DNA of 64,000 bases. Source: Anagrus nilaparvatae (Eukaryota; Arthropoda; Insecta; Hymenoptera; Mymaridae). Both the position numbers and the translations under genes were made by a program. The notes below the pieces were generated by a model that did no database searches, was not told the DNA's origin, and was given only the letters and a program-made list of their open reading frames with translations. The stretch lies in the NCBI GenBank assembly GCA_022575985.1, contig JAKSXM010000007.1, positions 30,134,501 through 30,198,500 of the forward strand, in the 5' to 3' direction. Positions 46,181-56,965 of this stretch are shown here, piece by piece (position 1 is the first letter of the stretch; the number at the start of each line of letters is the position of its first letter).

Positions 46181-48986
46181 ATGAAAAGAAAAAGTCAGGG
46201 AAATTTAGACTCATTTTTTTCTTTTACGCCAAAAAAGTCAAATATGGTATGAAATAATACGATATTTAATATTTAACTTTATTTAATAGGTTACATTATA
46301 TATATATATTTTATATTATTAGGACCCCGACGTATCATTAAGCTTAAAACGAAAAAATCTTGTGACTGTTGACTCTTTATTTCATTGTAGTCCAAAAAGG
46401 AAATGTATTGAGAAAGTCAATACTGAGAAAATTTCAGAAAAATCTTTTTCAGAGAACTCTTGCAACTCTATAGAAAAAAATGACTTAAATTCAAAAACTT
46501 CCCAAGATTGCATTCAAGTTGAAGAAAATTCAGTAAATTCTAAATCTGATTCCCTTAATTTACAGACCGATGACGGTATGAAATATGACATAAGTGTTTT
46601 TATTAAAAACAAGCAATTCGATGATAACGGGAAAAAAAATATTATATTAAACCATTGGAGACCTCCTGCAAATTACCTATTTCCGGTTTCAAAACATATA
46701 AAAAAAGGCAAAACTGAACTTCGAAAGGCAAACCATAATTACCTTAATAAATATGATTGGCTAGTTCTTTCTCACGTAGATCAGGGGCTTTATTGTAAAT
46801 ATTGCCCACTTTTTGTCAATAATGCACTCGGTGGTAACATGCCGTTGAAAGTTTTAGTAACTGAACCCTTAAGAGCTTTTGCTAAGTTAGCAGGGAAAGA
46901 TGGATACCTTGAAAAACATGCAAATAATCAGTATCATAAAAACGCCGTACGGGCAGCTGAAAGCTTTTTGGCTGCGGAAAAAGAACCAGAGAAGTGCGTA
47001 TTAAATATTATAAATTCAAAAAGGATTCAAGAAGTTAAAGAAAATTGTGAACGATTAAAGCCAATTGTGGATTCAATTATTTACTTAGGGCAAAATAATA
47101 TTGCTTTTCGGGGACATAGAGATGATGGGAAATTGGATTTAGAAAAATCTAGAGGACATGAAGGTAATTTCCGAGAGCTCCTTAAGCTTTTGGTAAAAAG
47201 AGGAGATATTCAGTTAAAAAAACATCTTGAAAACTGCTCTTCTCGAGCTACGTATATTAGTAAAACAACGCAAAATGAAATTATAGAAACATGTGGTGAA
47301 GTAATTTTAGAGGAGCTTTTAAAAGATGTGCAAAAAAGTATATATTACAGTATAATTTTTGATGAAACAACAGATCTGTCTCATGCTTCTCAACTATCTT
47401 TAATTATTAGGTATGTAACTAGTGACATAGAAGTAAAAGAAATATTTGTAAAATTCTTGGACGTTTTTGATGAACTGTCAAATCAAAATTTAGCCGAAAA
47501 AGAAAGTTCTTCTGCGGAACTCAAAAAGCCTGAATGTAATGAGAAAGCAAGTACTCTTGATAATTTAAAATTATCAAATAATGATAAAAAAAAGAGTTCA
47601 TCTAAAAATCTAAAAATTTCAAATAGTGATGAAAAAACGAATTCTTCTGAGGAGCTAAGAATGTCAGGAGAAAATTTAGGCAATTTAGTTTTGAATATTC
47701 TTGAGGAGTTTAATTTAAATATAGATAATTGTGTAGGGATTTCGACTGATGGGTGCTCAGTTATGACTTCTAAAATTCGTGGTGCTGTAGTCACCATTCA
47801 AAAAAAAGCTAAAAATGCCGTTTTCGTACCATGTCATAATCATGCTCTCAATCTATCAATTTCGCAATCAAGTAATATTCGCTCAATTCGGAATAGTGTA
47901 TTTTTAATGAAAGAAACTATAGCTTTTTTCACAGCTTCAGCTAAACGTAATGATGTATTAAAAGCCAATGTTGGACATCAGTTAGAAGGTTTGTGTGAAA
48001 CTCGGTGGATAGAACGTCATGAAGGTGTATCGCAATTTCGGTCAGAATTACCAAAAATTATTCAAGCCCTTGATGAAATAGCCCTCTGGGAAGATTCTGC
48101 TACGGCATTTCAGGCCAAATCACTAATTACAAATTTATGCGAAAGCGGTTTTTTAGTTTCTTTATATTGCCTTCACGATGTTTTATCGTGTACAGAAACT
48201 TTAAGTAGATATTTTCAAACAATAAATATTGATTTGTATGATGCACATGATTTATTAAAATTTGCAAAAAAAACGTTAGCTAGAAAAAGGGAGCAGGCTG
48301 ACATAAAATTCAGTAGTTTATTATATGAAATTGAAGATGTTGCTAGAGAACTTGGAACAGAAATAAAAATGCCTCGTCTAGTTCGTAGACAAATGCATCG
48401 GGAAAACCACGAAGCAAATAATAAAGAAGAATATTTTCGAAGGTCAGTTTATATCCCTTTATTAGAACATGTCATTGTAGATTTAAATAATCGTTTTTCT
48501 GATGATACTTTAGATTTATATAATCTTTCTATTTTAATACCTGAGAATTTTGATAAACCTGATCTCGAAAATAAAATTCATATACTTGCTAAAAAATACG
48601 CTTGTTTTTTTAATAATGACATTATTTATTTTAAAACTAAGTTAAATAATGAATTAGAAATGTGGAAGGATAAATGGCAAAATTCGCCTATATTAGAAAA
48701 TCGTTCAGCTATTGAATTATTAAAAAATTGCAATCCTATACTTTATCCGCTTATTAATATTTTGCTAAAAATTTTAGTAACTTTACCTATCTCTGTTGCT
48801 TCTGCCGAAAGATCATTCTCTAGCTTAAAACGATTAAAAACTTGGCTTAGAACAAATATGTCCCAAGATCGTTTAAATGGCTTAGCTTTGATGAATATTC
48901 ATAAAGATTTTATCATTGATACAGAGAATGTAATAGATAAATATGCAAAAAGAAAAAATAACCGGCGCTTAGAATTTTCATTATAA
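46181..48986 (+). CDS. hAT transposase (ZMYM1/TTF-finger type), two exons
   Basis: Exon 1, 46181-46246, encodes 22 residues. A 76-bp intron (GTATGA donor, AG at 46321-46322) leads in phase 0 to exon 2, 46323-48986. The 909-residue product has no internal stop. Landmarks: PIP-box consensus Q6-L9-F12-F13; BED/TTF-type zinc finger with CKYC near 180 and H-x4-H near 220; DUF4371 region with IIFDETTD (first Asp, about 368); a Ser/Lys-rich repeated insert about 414-471; GISTDG (second Asp, about 498); CHNHALNLS (about 525); ETRWIERH (about 580); C-terminal hAT dimerisation block SAERSFSSLKRLKTWLR (Glu about 851). It would cut and paste elements with CAGCGGCGGATCCAG ends. It acts in the nucleus. The domain order is known for the family; activity is inferred from the open frame. 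Confidence 0.9.
46247..46322 (+). other. Intron of the hAT transposase
   Basis: 76-bp GT-AG intron. Splicing here keeps the frame and adds the PIP-box exon to the main ORF, whose own first in-frame ATG comes late (46577), well inside the conserved N-terminal part. Confidence 0.7.
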
Positions 48987-49455
48987 AAATAATTTAAGTT
49001 GATTAAAATTATAAGTATTTTCTGTATTTTGCAATTTTTATTTTTCTAAACGAAAATCGATTGAATATTAATCATTATTCTAATACTTTTTTTGTAAATA
49101 AAAAACTTTTTATAAAATGAAGTGCAATAAATATAAAATTTATACATAATAATGTTTAATTATACTTATAACCATGAGTAAAAAATAATCAACATTAAAT
49201 TTTATCCGAATTTTATTTAAATGTCCAAAACTTTGTGTATTAAATTTTTTTTTTTTTTACTTAAATATAATTATATATAATAATTAAAAGCTTTGTAGTT
49301 TAATTTATCATAATCCCTTTTCCTTTACTTTATTTTATTTTAATATTAAATAATACTTATAAACTATTATTGAAATAAAATATTCATTGTTGTAATTATC
49401 ATTATAAATAAATAATAACAACAACAACAACAATAATAATAATAATAATAATAAT
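48987..49455 (+). other. hAT 3' non-coding region with AAT repeats
   Basis: A/T-rich 3' UTR and subterminal sequence ending in a (AAC/AAT)n stretch at 49418-49455, into which a retroposon tail has been inserted. Confidence 0.55.
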
Positions 49456-49603
49456 ACACCGGGACATCCCGGGCCTTTACCTAAAGGGAACAGGATGGAC
49501 CAACGGGGACTGTAAAAGGTTGAGCGCTAGGGGCTTTTAAATTAAGTCGGGTGCTCTGGAGCTTGTCTCCCCCCACCCAGGCAAAGAAAAAAAAAAAAAA
49601 AAA

Positions 49604-49604
<1 letters not shown>
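49456..49604 (+). mobile_element. Short retroposon or LINE 3' end with A-tail
   Basis: CACCGGGACATCCCGGGCCT starts a GC-rich block that ends CACCCAGGCAAAG followed by an A run (49586-49604) and then more AAT repeats. The A-tail and AAT target repeats on both sides suggest a retroposed insert. Only about 130 bp of unique sequence is present and the parent is not recognised. Confidence 0.55.
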
Positions 49605-49644
<40 letters not shown>

Positions 49645-49766
49645 ATAATAATAATAAATAATAACAATAATATCAAATTCGCCCCCCCCAAGACCAAAGT
49701 CTGGATCCGCCGCTGTATTAATAGCGTTAATAGCTCTGATAATACAAGCGAAAATAAAATAAATAT

Positions 49767-50431
49767 GCATCCACCGACAGCATCTAGAAGGTTAGAAATA
49801 AAACTAAGACGCGAATTAAAGTTATTGAATGAAGACTTAAAAATCAAAGATAAAATTATTTACAAATTAAAAAATAGAAATTTATGACAATCATGTTTAT
49901 TAAAGAAAAATAAAAATAATAAATCAAAATTATCTAGAAAATTAAAATATTGTGAGAATGTCATAAAAAATATAAAGCATAGAATAAATAATGACAATGA
50001 ATTAAAAAAAAAAACAGTAAGTTAAAAACCGCTTTGATACATTTAGTTCGAAATAAACGGCGAGCTTTTAACCAAGAATTATCGTTGAATAACAAGTATC
50101 GCTTATATAATGAAAAAAGAAGAAAATCATTCTTGGAAAATCCAGAATATTTAAATCGACAGTGCAATAGAAGAAAGTATGTAATTAATTTTTTTCTTTG
50201 AGATGATAACACATCTCTAGCTCCAGGCGCGCGGGAAAAAGATATCTTAATAATAGTATTGAAAATTTATATAATAAATATAAATCGGAATATGATTCTC
50301 CAGTTTCTTTAACACTTTTTTATAAATTAAAACCTTTTTGGGTTTTAAAGCCCACCGCGTCTTCGCGAGATAAATGCTTGTGTAAAGAGCATTCAAATTT
50401 TAATTCATATTTGATTGCTTACGGACCTTAA
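49767..50431 (+). pseudogene. Relic of an unclassified transposon protein
   Basis: Starts MHPPTASRRLEIKLRREL, a basic coiled-coil segment with TGA at 49885, then NPEYLNRQCNRRKYVINFFL, a stop at 50201, RDDNTSLAPGARGK, and SLTLFYKLKPFWVLKPTAS followed by DKCLCKEHSNF ending at a TAA near 50431. The block with a PFWV motif followed by CxCKxH is found in a family of repetitive arthropod and fish proteins of unclear function. At least two stops and a frame change make it a relic. Confidence 0.45.
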
Positions 50432-52489
50432 ATATCATCAAAGAAAAAAATGTTTCCGAATTTATAGAATCAATATCCATAGGTTACACCTGTTACGATT
50501 TTTTATATATTAATGGTGTTGGAATTAACTGATAGATAAGATAAAAGAATCAGAGGTCCTAAAAATATTAATTATAAAAATTTGGGCAGCTGAGCTATTA
50601 AAAATAGCATTTTGGTCTCAAAAAAGCTAAAATCCTTATTATATCTATCGGTTAGAGCATTTTTTCGAATATTTGTATGTTGTAGATTTTTTAACTAACT
50701 AATAGATAAGATAAAAACATCAGAGAAGCTGTAAAAAAGATATTCAAAATTTCGGGCAACTGAGGTCTGAAAAACAGCGTTCACTTAAAAATGCAAAAAT
50801 CTTTTTGGCATCCATCGCCAAATCCTTGTACACTTATATTTTCGTGTTCCTGGGAGTTCAAGGGTTCCGAAAATCCGGGTCATAGCGATGTGCCTCAAAA
50901 AAAATTTTTTCGATTTCAGGAACGAATTAAGTGGTAAAAAATATAGAATTGCTCATATAAACATATTATTAATAGGGAGATTAAAATTATTTCAAATGCT
51001 TTAAGTTATTGAAATGATTATGGATATACATCATTTCAATGTGTAGGTAACAAAAAATGAGTTCTATTTTCATGCAGAAGATGGACAAAGAGCAACAGTA
51101 TCTACGTCAGGATTACTGTTCAACCATTTAAAAACTGTTCGACATAAATTAAGGTTAACTACATCAAGAAGAAGAGTCAACCACTGTCTGTCGTGGTATC
51201 AGAATAAAATACAAAAAATGAAACAAATGTATATTTTCTTATTTAAATTGTTTTTATGATTTTTTATAGAAGTGCCTACTATTGAACAAATTAAAACCAA
51301 TAACAGAATATAACCAAAGGCTTTACTCTGTCCCACAAGTGTTAGAGGCTTCGAAAAATTATTAATGAACGAAGGAAGCGTCTATGTCCAGATCCTCTAA
51401 CTTCGTGCATCGATTTACCAACTTACTTTGAATCTTTGTTTTAAAATGTTTTATGATTTGTAGCTGAGCACTGATTTTAGCATTGTAATTGAAAAAATTC
51501 TACAAAAAACTCCATCTGCCAAAATTTTTTAAATGGCCAAATTTAGCACCTACAATTATTGGATTCAGTAAAAAGTCAACAAATTTAAAAATAAAAGAAA
51601 TCTTTGACGTGCGAAAAGCAGGAAATTATGATAAATATGAAAAACCTGAGAACTATCTATATACTATATTTTGAAATTGTTCATACCGCCGCCAGGAGCG
51701 AGTAGCAGCATCACGCAGCCAACGAGCACCGCGGTCAACGAATAAAAAGAAAGGAGAAGAAGGGAAGCGAATGGAGAAGATTTCCGCCCATAAAATAGCA
51801 GACAGCTAGAGAGAAGACTCCGATTGACTCCTTACATAAAAAATCTCGTTATGAAATATTTACGTATTTCACATGTGGTAAAGAGCAAATTTAAATAAAA
51901 AAAGGCTCTCAATAAAAAACCGCGACCGTAGTTTAATCGGTACGCATAATTAAAAGTTATTAAGTGTGATAAATCAGTTCTTATATACGCAACTTATTGT
52001 TTCGGCGCGGGCCAATAAAAGGAGCCGCCGCCATTAAGTATTACAGTAAATAAAAATATATTCGACAAGAAGCTGCCGGCGCAGGTCGTTACCTGGAGTT
52101 ACGGCATTAGGGGATTTTCGAGCAAGCAACACAACAGCATCTGCAAGGTTTATTTTTATTAAATCGAGATTTATAATTATTACGCCTCGCTTGCCGTGTG
52201 TGTATGTGATCGTGATCCGCGTGCTAATGTTACGATTATTATAAAATTAGTGTAGAAATTGTAAAGCTTATAAGGCTAATAATTTAAAGTTAAATAAATA
52301 CGATTAATCGTGTAAATTCAAGTAACAAAAGAGTAGTAAAGCTATAGGAGTTATACCCAAGAGGAGACATACCCCAACGGATACATACTCCAACGGAGAC
52401 ATACCCCAAGGATGATGTACCCCCAGGAATGTGTCGGTATTGTAGGGTTCAGTCGGTAAGGTAGGGCCAAGTCGATAATGTAGATTTTT
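50432..52489. other. Mostly non-coding, with small fragments
   Basis: 51050-51220 has a frame FHAEDGQRATVSTSGLLFN that may belong to the relic on its left. 52346-52426 is a minisatellite of five 16-bp units (GGAGACATACCCCAAC). 51690-52330 is GC-richer (GGCGCGGGCCAATAAAAGG) with no assignment, possibly an LTR. Confidence 0.4.
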
Positions 52490-52496
52490 TGAAATC

Positions 52497-53455
52497 TCAA
52501 AAACATATCATACAAAAGTGAGTAATTATTGCCTGCTATGTCTAGATTTATATTTCCATATAGGAAACTTCTGAATTCAAATATGGTTTTACATTAGTTA
52601 TATGACAATGATCAAAATGACTAGCATTCGCTGTTCTATTATTATCTCTATTTGTTTGAAACCCTACTATAACAAAACGAGGCTTTTCTAGTTGAGTTAA
52701 TGACTTTACTGTCCATACTGTTTTAGTAGATAATGGAAGTGATGGATATAAATATAATTCATAAGAGTTATATCCCATTTTTATGGGATTATCTTTTTCT
52801 ATTTGCTTAAACAGACTAATTTTTGCAGGATCCGATGGTACCAAATTTGGTACACACCATTCTAATTTGTTTATTGTAAATTTAAATGATTCATCTACGT
52901 TTCCATCTTGAATAATTGTATTTGTATAATTGTTTGATCTTACAAATTCAAGAATATGACTAACGTTAACAATAACTTTATCAAATTTTTCATGTAATTC
53001 AAAAAGTATCAATAAAGGATAAATGACATCAAAATTCCCATTTTCATCAATAACTTTATTTCCATCTTTAAATATCCAGCCAGCATTTTCCGAAATTTTT
53101 GATTGCATATCAGTAAAAGATGGATAACCTTTCATGAGAGTAGTTATTCCAACGTTTTTGCATGTATTAATAACTTCTCCATTTATTTTGTATTGAATTT
53201 CTGTGAATAAAAATTCAAAAGCATTATTTATAAGTTTAATTTTTTCAGATTTTGTTCCATCAGCTTTAGTGAGTTTTCCTTGTATATGTAAAAAACTCTT
53301 TGATGGTAAGATGCAACGATCTTGCTGTTGAATAGCTATAATTATTATATCATTATTTTTATAAGATGACGTAGCATAAAGTTGATGAGTATATATTTCA
53401 TAATTGACAAGAGATTCATCGAAAATGACTGGTGCCTTAATATTTAATACTTCAT
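52497..53455 (-). pseudogene. Polinton major capsid protein, truncated
   Basis: The frame is open from 53455 to 52548 and, after a one-base shift at about 52550, to about 52497. Early blocks include VIFDESLVNYEIYTHQ and IQQQDRCILPSKSFLHI; later ones EIQYKINGEVINTCKNVGIT, and SHFDHCHITNVKPYLNS near the end. These fit the double-jelly-roll capsid protein of insect Polintons, which forms the virion shell. A stop lies right before the first residues, so the original start is lost. The C-terminal part of the second jelly roll is missing beyond 52497. Confidence 0.75.
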
Positions 53456-53644
53456 CTTATACAGCAAAATAAAACACAGAAAATTTTTTCTTTTAGCGAC
53501 GGAGATTTAGACCTAGACTTGCAAAAAACTGTCGGTTCTGACGTGTTAACGCTCAATGATGACTGATTGCTGGTAACCATTGTCTTTTATTTAAATAACC
53601 TGATGCAGTTTTTACTTTAAATACTATTCCCATAATGAAACAGT

Positions 53645-54357
53645 TTTTATATGTAATCTTATGGATATAGTTTCTCCACGAAAATTTACTAAATTTCCGT
53701 CTTGATCAACTATTCGTAATTGAATAGAATCTAAACTTTTTGCAAATATAGGTAAGTAAATGATTTCCAGAGGTCGGTCAATAATTATAAATCCAGGAGG
53801 AACTGCTGGAAAAAATTCGTATATATTGTGAGCTTTTTGTCCGTTATTGTAAGCTCCTCTTGCAATATTACACTCAACTCTGAGAACGTTGACTTTTGAT
53901 ATAGATACAGGAAGCTCAGATGTATGATAAATATTTGGCGCTAATTTTTGTCGTTTGAATCCTAATAATTTACCAATTGAATCTTGTGGTTCAAAATCTA
54001 TTTCTTTTTCACACTGTGTTATAAGAGAAGAGTATTATTATTTGCTTTTAGATTGAATGAAATATTTTTTAATCTTTCTGAGAGATACTTTTTAATATCT
54101 TCCACTTCGTAGCTTCCAGTAGGAATTTTTATTGTTTCAAAATCAGATAAGTAAAATTCATTACAGCTCTCATCAATATATGGAATAGAGTCAAACGTAA
54201 GTATCTCAATCAATCCAATAACGTAATTTTTATTTGGATGAAGTTCAATTGGTGGAAAAAACCTTGATTCCAGTACAGATGAGCGAGCTGATAAGCTTAT
54301 TAATAATGATTCACTCATGACAGTCAGAGTAATACTGATTGCTTTTTCAGATAACAT
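53645..54357 (-). pseudogene. Polinton penton (minor capsid) protein, frameshifted
   Basis: Begins MLSEKAISITLTVMSESLLI at 54357, with an IELHPNKNYVIGLIEILTFD block. It reaches a stop at 54019. The next frame continues from about 54018 to 53645 with SIGKLLGFKRQKLAPN, ISKVNVLRVECNIARGAY, EFFPAVPPGFIIID and RIVDQDGNLVNFRGETIS. The order of blocks is that of the single-jelly-roll penton. Spacing from the capsid gene is about 190 bp. One lesion only. Confidence 0.78.
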
Positions 54358-54361
54358 TGCT

Positions 54362-54960
54362 TTTATAGCCTTTAATTATCCAACTGATTACTTAAAAATT
54401 TTAGACACAAATGTCCACAGATGAAAGTTTCAAATTGTTGATATCTTTGATAATTGTAATTAATTTTAGCTAATTTAAAATATTTGTTGCGGCCTATAGC
54501 TAGAAAATCACAATTTTCTATTTTTTTTCTTTAAACATTCGCGGTAATATAGTCTTACGCGATATTGTAATTATTTAATTTATCGGCCCCCCGTTTTAGG
54601 ACCCCTTCTCTCACTTTAAACTTTCACCGGTTCTATAAAACTAATTCATGCGCATAAATCGCTCTCATTCTGTGGTCGGTCTTCGCGCCTCTAACATAGT
54701 CAATTACATTATTTAACTTAAAGCAAAAAAAGAAAGTGCCGCCCGGCGTCTCAAATTAATCAAAACATAATTAAATTCAGTGAAACTTAAACATATAACT
54801 TTTAATTAAATTCAATTTATACAATCCGCTAATTTACGATTTCTATTAATTATTTATATTGTGATATATTTCTTAAGTGATTATTTAATAATTAACTATA
54901 TTAATTAAACAAGTGATTCATTTATTAATTTTCACCAAACCCAATTTCCTTACAATTTTC
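54362..54960. other. Non-coding gap between penton and protease genes
   Basis: About 600 bp without coding signal, partly GC-richer (54580-54760: CGGCCCCCCGTTTTAGGACC). The protease's C-terminal part with the catalytic Cys is expected just to the right and is missing, so this gap may be a secondary insertion. Confidence 0.45.
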
Positions 54961-55262
54961 CTCAATATTTCCTTCAAAATATTACAATATTCTATGAGCT
55001 CTATGGAGGTTTGAGATTTCCAAAACTCTCAAAGTACAAAACTTTATTTTTTCTTTTACGATATGCAACCCAATGTGTACCTGGACCATCTTTATCATCT
55101 AAATTTATTATTACAGAATCATTGGTCAATGGACGATTTCTTGGTAGTAAATTTCTCATAAATGCTCATCTGAAATATGGAATTTTTAATAGTTTTGCAT
55201 ACTTGAGTAAATCTGTGTGAGTAAGAGCCCTAGATGGAAAATTTATGAAGTTTTTTTTTCTA
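54961..55262 (-). pseudogene. Polinton adenain-type cysteine protease, partial
   Basis: Minus-strand frame: ALTHTDLLKYAKLLKIPYF, a TGA at 55166-55168, then FMRNLLPRN, VIINLDDKDGPGTHWVAYR and KVLYFESFGNLKPP. GTHW contains the catalytic His, and YFES has Glu where the protease triad usually has Asp. Stops follow at once and the Cys block is absent. The enzyme matures capsid proteins in related viruses. Confidence 0.75.
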
Positions 55263-55288
55263 CCAAAAACAATATTTTCATTGTAGAG

Positions 55289-56132
55289 TTATAATCCATT
55301 TCCAACTTTATAAGGTCTTAAATATAATCCTTTGCCCAAAGCAACTTGCTCCATAGCTTGATTATTTCTCTTGGATTCTTCAAGTTGTTTTTTGGCAGCG
55401 ATTGAATCATTTATAGCTTTAGCTACTCCTGAAGCGCCACCTGCTAAGGCATCTAAGGCACTTAACCCTGCAAAAATTGGAACTAGGGGTAAAACTCCCC
55501 TTGTTTTATGTGGAAGGGGTAAGACTCTTACTTTATTAACCTTATTTTTTCCTCCTTTCTTTTTTACAGCTTGGCGAGCTCCTTTAACAGCAGACGATAT
55601 AACTTTTTTTGCATTATTACTTTTTATCATAGATTTTTTTGCAGGTGCTACAATAGTTCTAAATGGAATAAATCCACCTTTCTTTTTTTATTAATGCGTC
55701 TTTTTTTTCTTCTTGTACTCCTCCTTTTTTTAGAGCAGCCCATTCCTAATTTTGATTTTGCTTTCATGATATTAGTTACAGCTAAAGCAGCAGCTCTTTC
55801 ATTAAATCCGGCGTCTGAAGATTTTACTCGTTCCCAAGCATTATCAGCTAATATTCGATCTGCCTTATTTCTCTCTTCAATATTACTTCGATTCTGAAAA
55901 TATGCAATAACGTGTTCCTTGCAAGTTGAATCTAAAGGATTTATACCGTTATCTCCTCGAGCAAGACGTTTAGCTGACTTTGTGCCGGGACCGCAGTACC
56001 TAATTCAATAAAATAAATAAATATATTTTCATAATCATAATAATTTTATAAATACCTGTATCCTGGAAAATGAACTTCTACTAGAAGTTTATTAATTAAA
56101 GTGTTTATTAATCCACTACCATCAGTGATCAT
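55289..56132 (-). pseudogene. Polinton PLA2-like / core protein fusion
   Basis: Exon 1 (56132-56056) starts MITDGSGLINTLINKLLVEV. A 56-bp GT-AG intron (56055-56000) joins it in phase to exon 2, whose first block is YCGPGTK (Ca-loop-like) followed by LDSTCKEHVIAYF. In PLA2 folds the Cys-x3-His is followed by Asp; here it is Val, so catalysis should be lost. Near 55680 an A-run causes a shift into the downstream frame. That frame runs through VRVLPLPHKT, VLPLVPIFAGLSALDALAGG (hydrophobic, Ala/Gly-rich) and MEQVALGKGLYLRPYKVGN to the stop at 55289. The second half resembles a virion core/membrane-active protein. If the shift is a lesion, this was one protein of about 265 residues. Confidence 0.75.
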
Positions 56133-56755
56133 TACTCTATGAGAGTCGATTAAACAATGATCTCTATAAGTAGATTGTATGTATAGAAAAAATCTTATTC
56201 TGTTATTAACTATTTACACAGTGAAAGAAATGAAACGTCTAAGTAAGAATTCTCCAGATAAAAATTGTAAGCGTCAAAAAAAGAATTATTTAAAATTGAA
56301 ACGCAAAAGGGAAACTTCTCCATTATAGAAAAATTTAATCATCAAAGAGAACATTCACCGTGTGGTGAAGTAAAACACAAATGAGAATTTTCACCAGATA
56401 TAAAATGTAAACGTCAAAATTAACCTTACCAGTAATATATTATGATGAAATTATTGGTGACGGTATTGTACAATTTAAACGTAATGGTGACTTATTTCCA
56501 AATACTATTCGTGGTGTTATTGAGATAGTGTGAATTTTTTAATCATTTTTAAACAAGATGATTCTAATACAAAGCATATTTATAAAAATCATGTGAATAC
56601 TGATATGAAATTCAATAAATTAAAAGAATTATGTGACAAATGCTGGTAAGATATATTTGGATTTATTGTAATAGATAAAGAAAGTGATATTAATAATGGA
56701 CATTACAGAAAAGGCTTGCATGAATTTTTTATAATTAACTAATTGACTTATTTAT
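56133..56755 (+). other. Degenerate Polinton interval
   Basis: Lysine-rich coding-like pieces (for example YYDEIIGDGIVQFKRNGDLF near 56440) are broken by many stops. They may be part of a lost gene upstream of the coiled-coil proteins, but I cannot identify it. Confidence 0.35.
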
Positions 56756-56944
56756 ATGTCATCTAATAAAAAGCATACTTATGTAGATCTTGAATTTAAA
56801 ACAATAATGATACTCAGATTAGCTTATTAAAATTATGCAAAATCAGAAATAACATTTAGTGAATTTAAGAAAAGATTTTTTACTACTAATAAAGATCTCA
56901 AAAATTTGTTTATAAATATTATTAATGACTTAGATACCATTTAA
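56756..56944 (+). pseudogene. Small Polinton-associated ORF with one stop
   Basis: ATG at 56756 opens a 62-residue frame (TYVDLEFKTIMILRLAY, then SEITFSEFKKRFFTTNK) interrupted only by TAA after residue 24 and ending at 56942-56944. It lies 21 bp before the next ORF on the same strand. Function unknown. Confidence 0.5.
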
Positions 56945-56965
56945 TACATCACAATCTCTCAAAGA

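Larger units (their letters stand above)
44883..49715 (+). mobile_element. Apparently autonomous hAT transposon
   Basis: Ends CAGCGGCGGATCCAGCGGGG and, read inward from the right, CAGCGGCGGATCCAGACTTT. The first 15 bases match exactly, and subterminal CCCCCC runs lie near both. It encodes one intact spliced transposase. A retroposon tail and AAT repeats are inserted near the right end. The 8 bases outside each end (GAAAAATC, TATTAATA) do not match, and the right flank is not BEL gag, so the site is rearranged. Confidence 0.85.

Noticed and set aside
47483..47797. 104-codon minus-strand ORF
   Set aside because: Antisense to the repeated insert of the hAT transposase.
49537..49847. Leucine/tyrosine-rich minus-strand ORFs
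   Set aside because: Products of AAT repeats and the A-tail of the retroposon insert; no gene.
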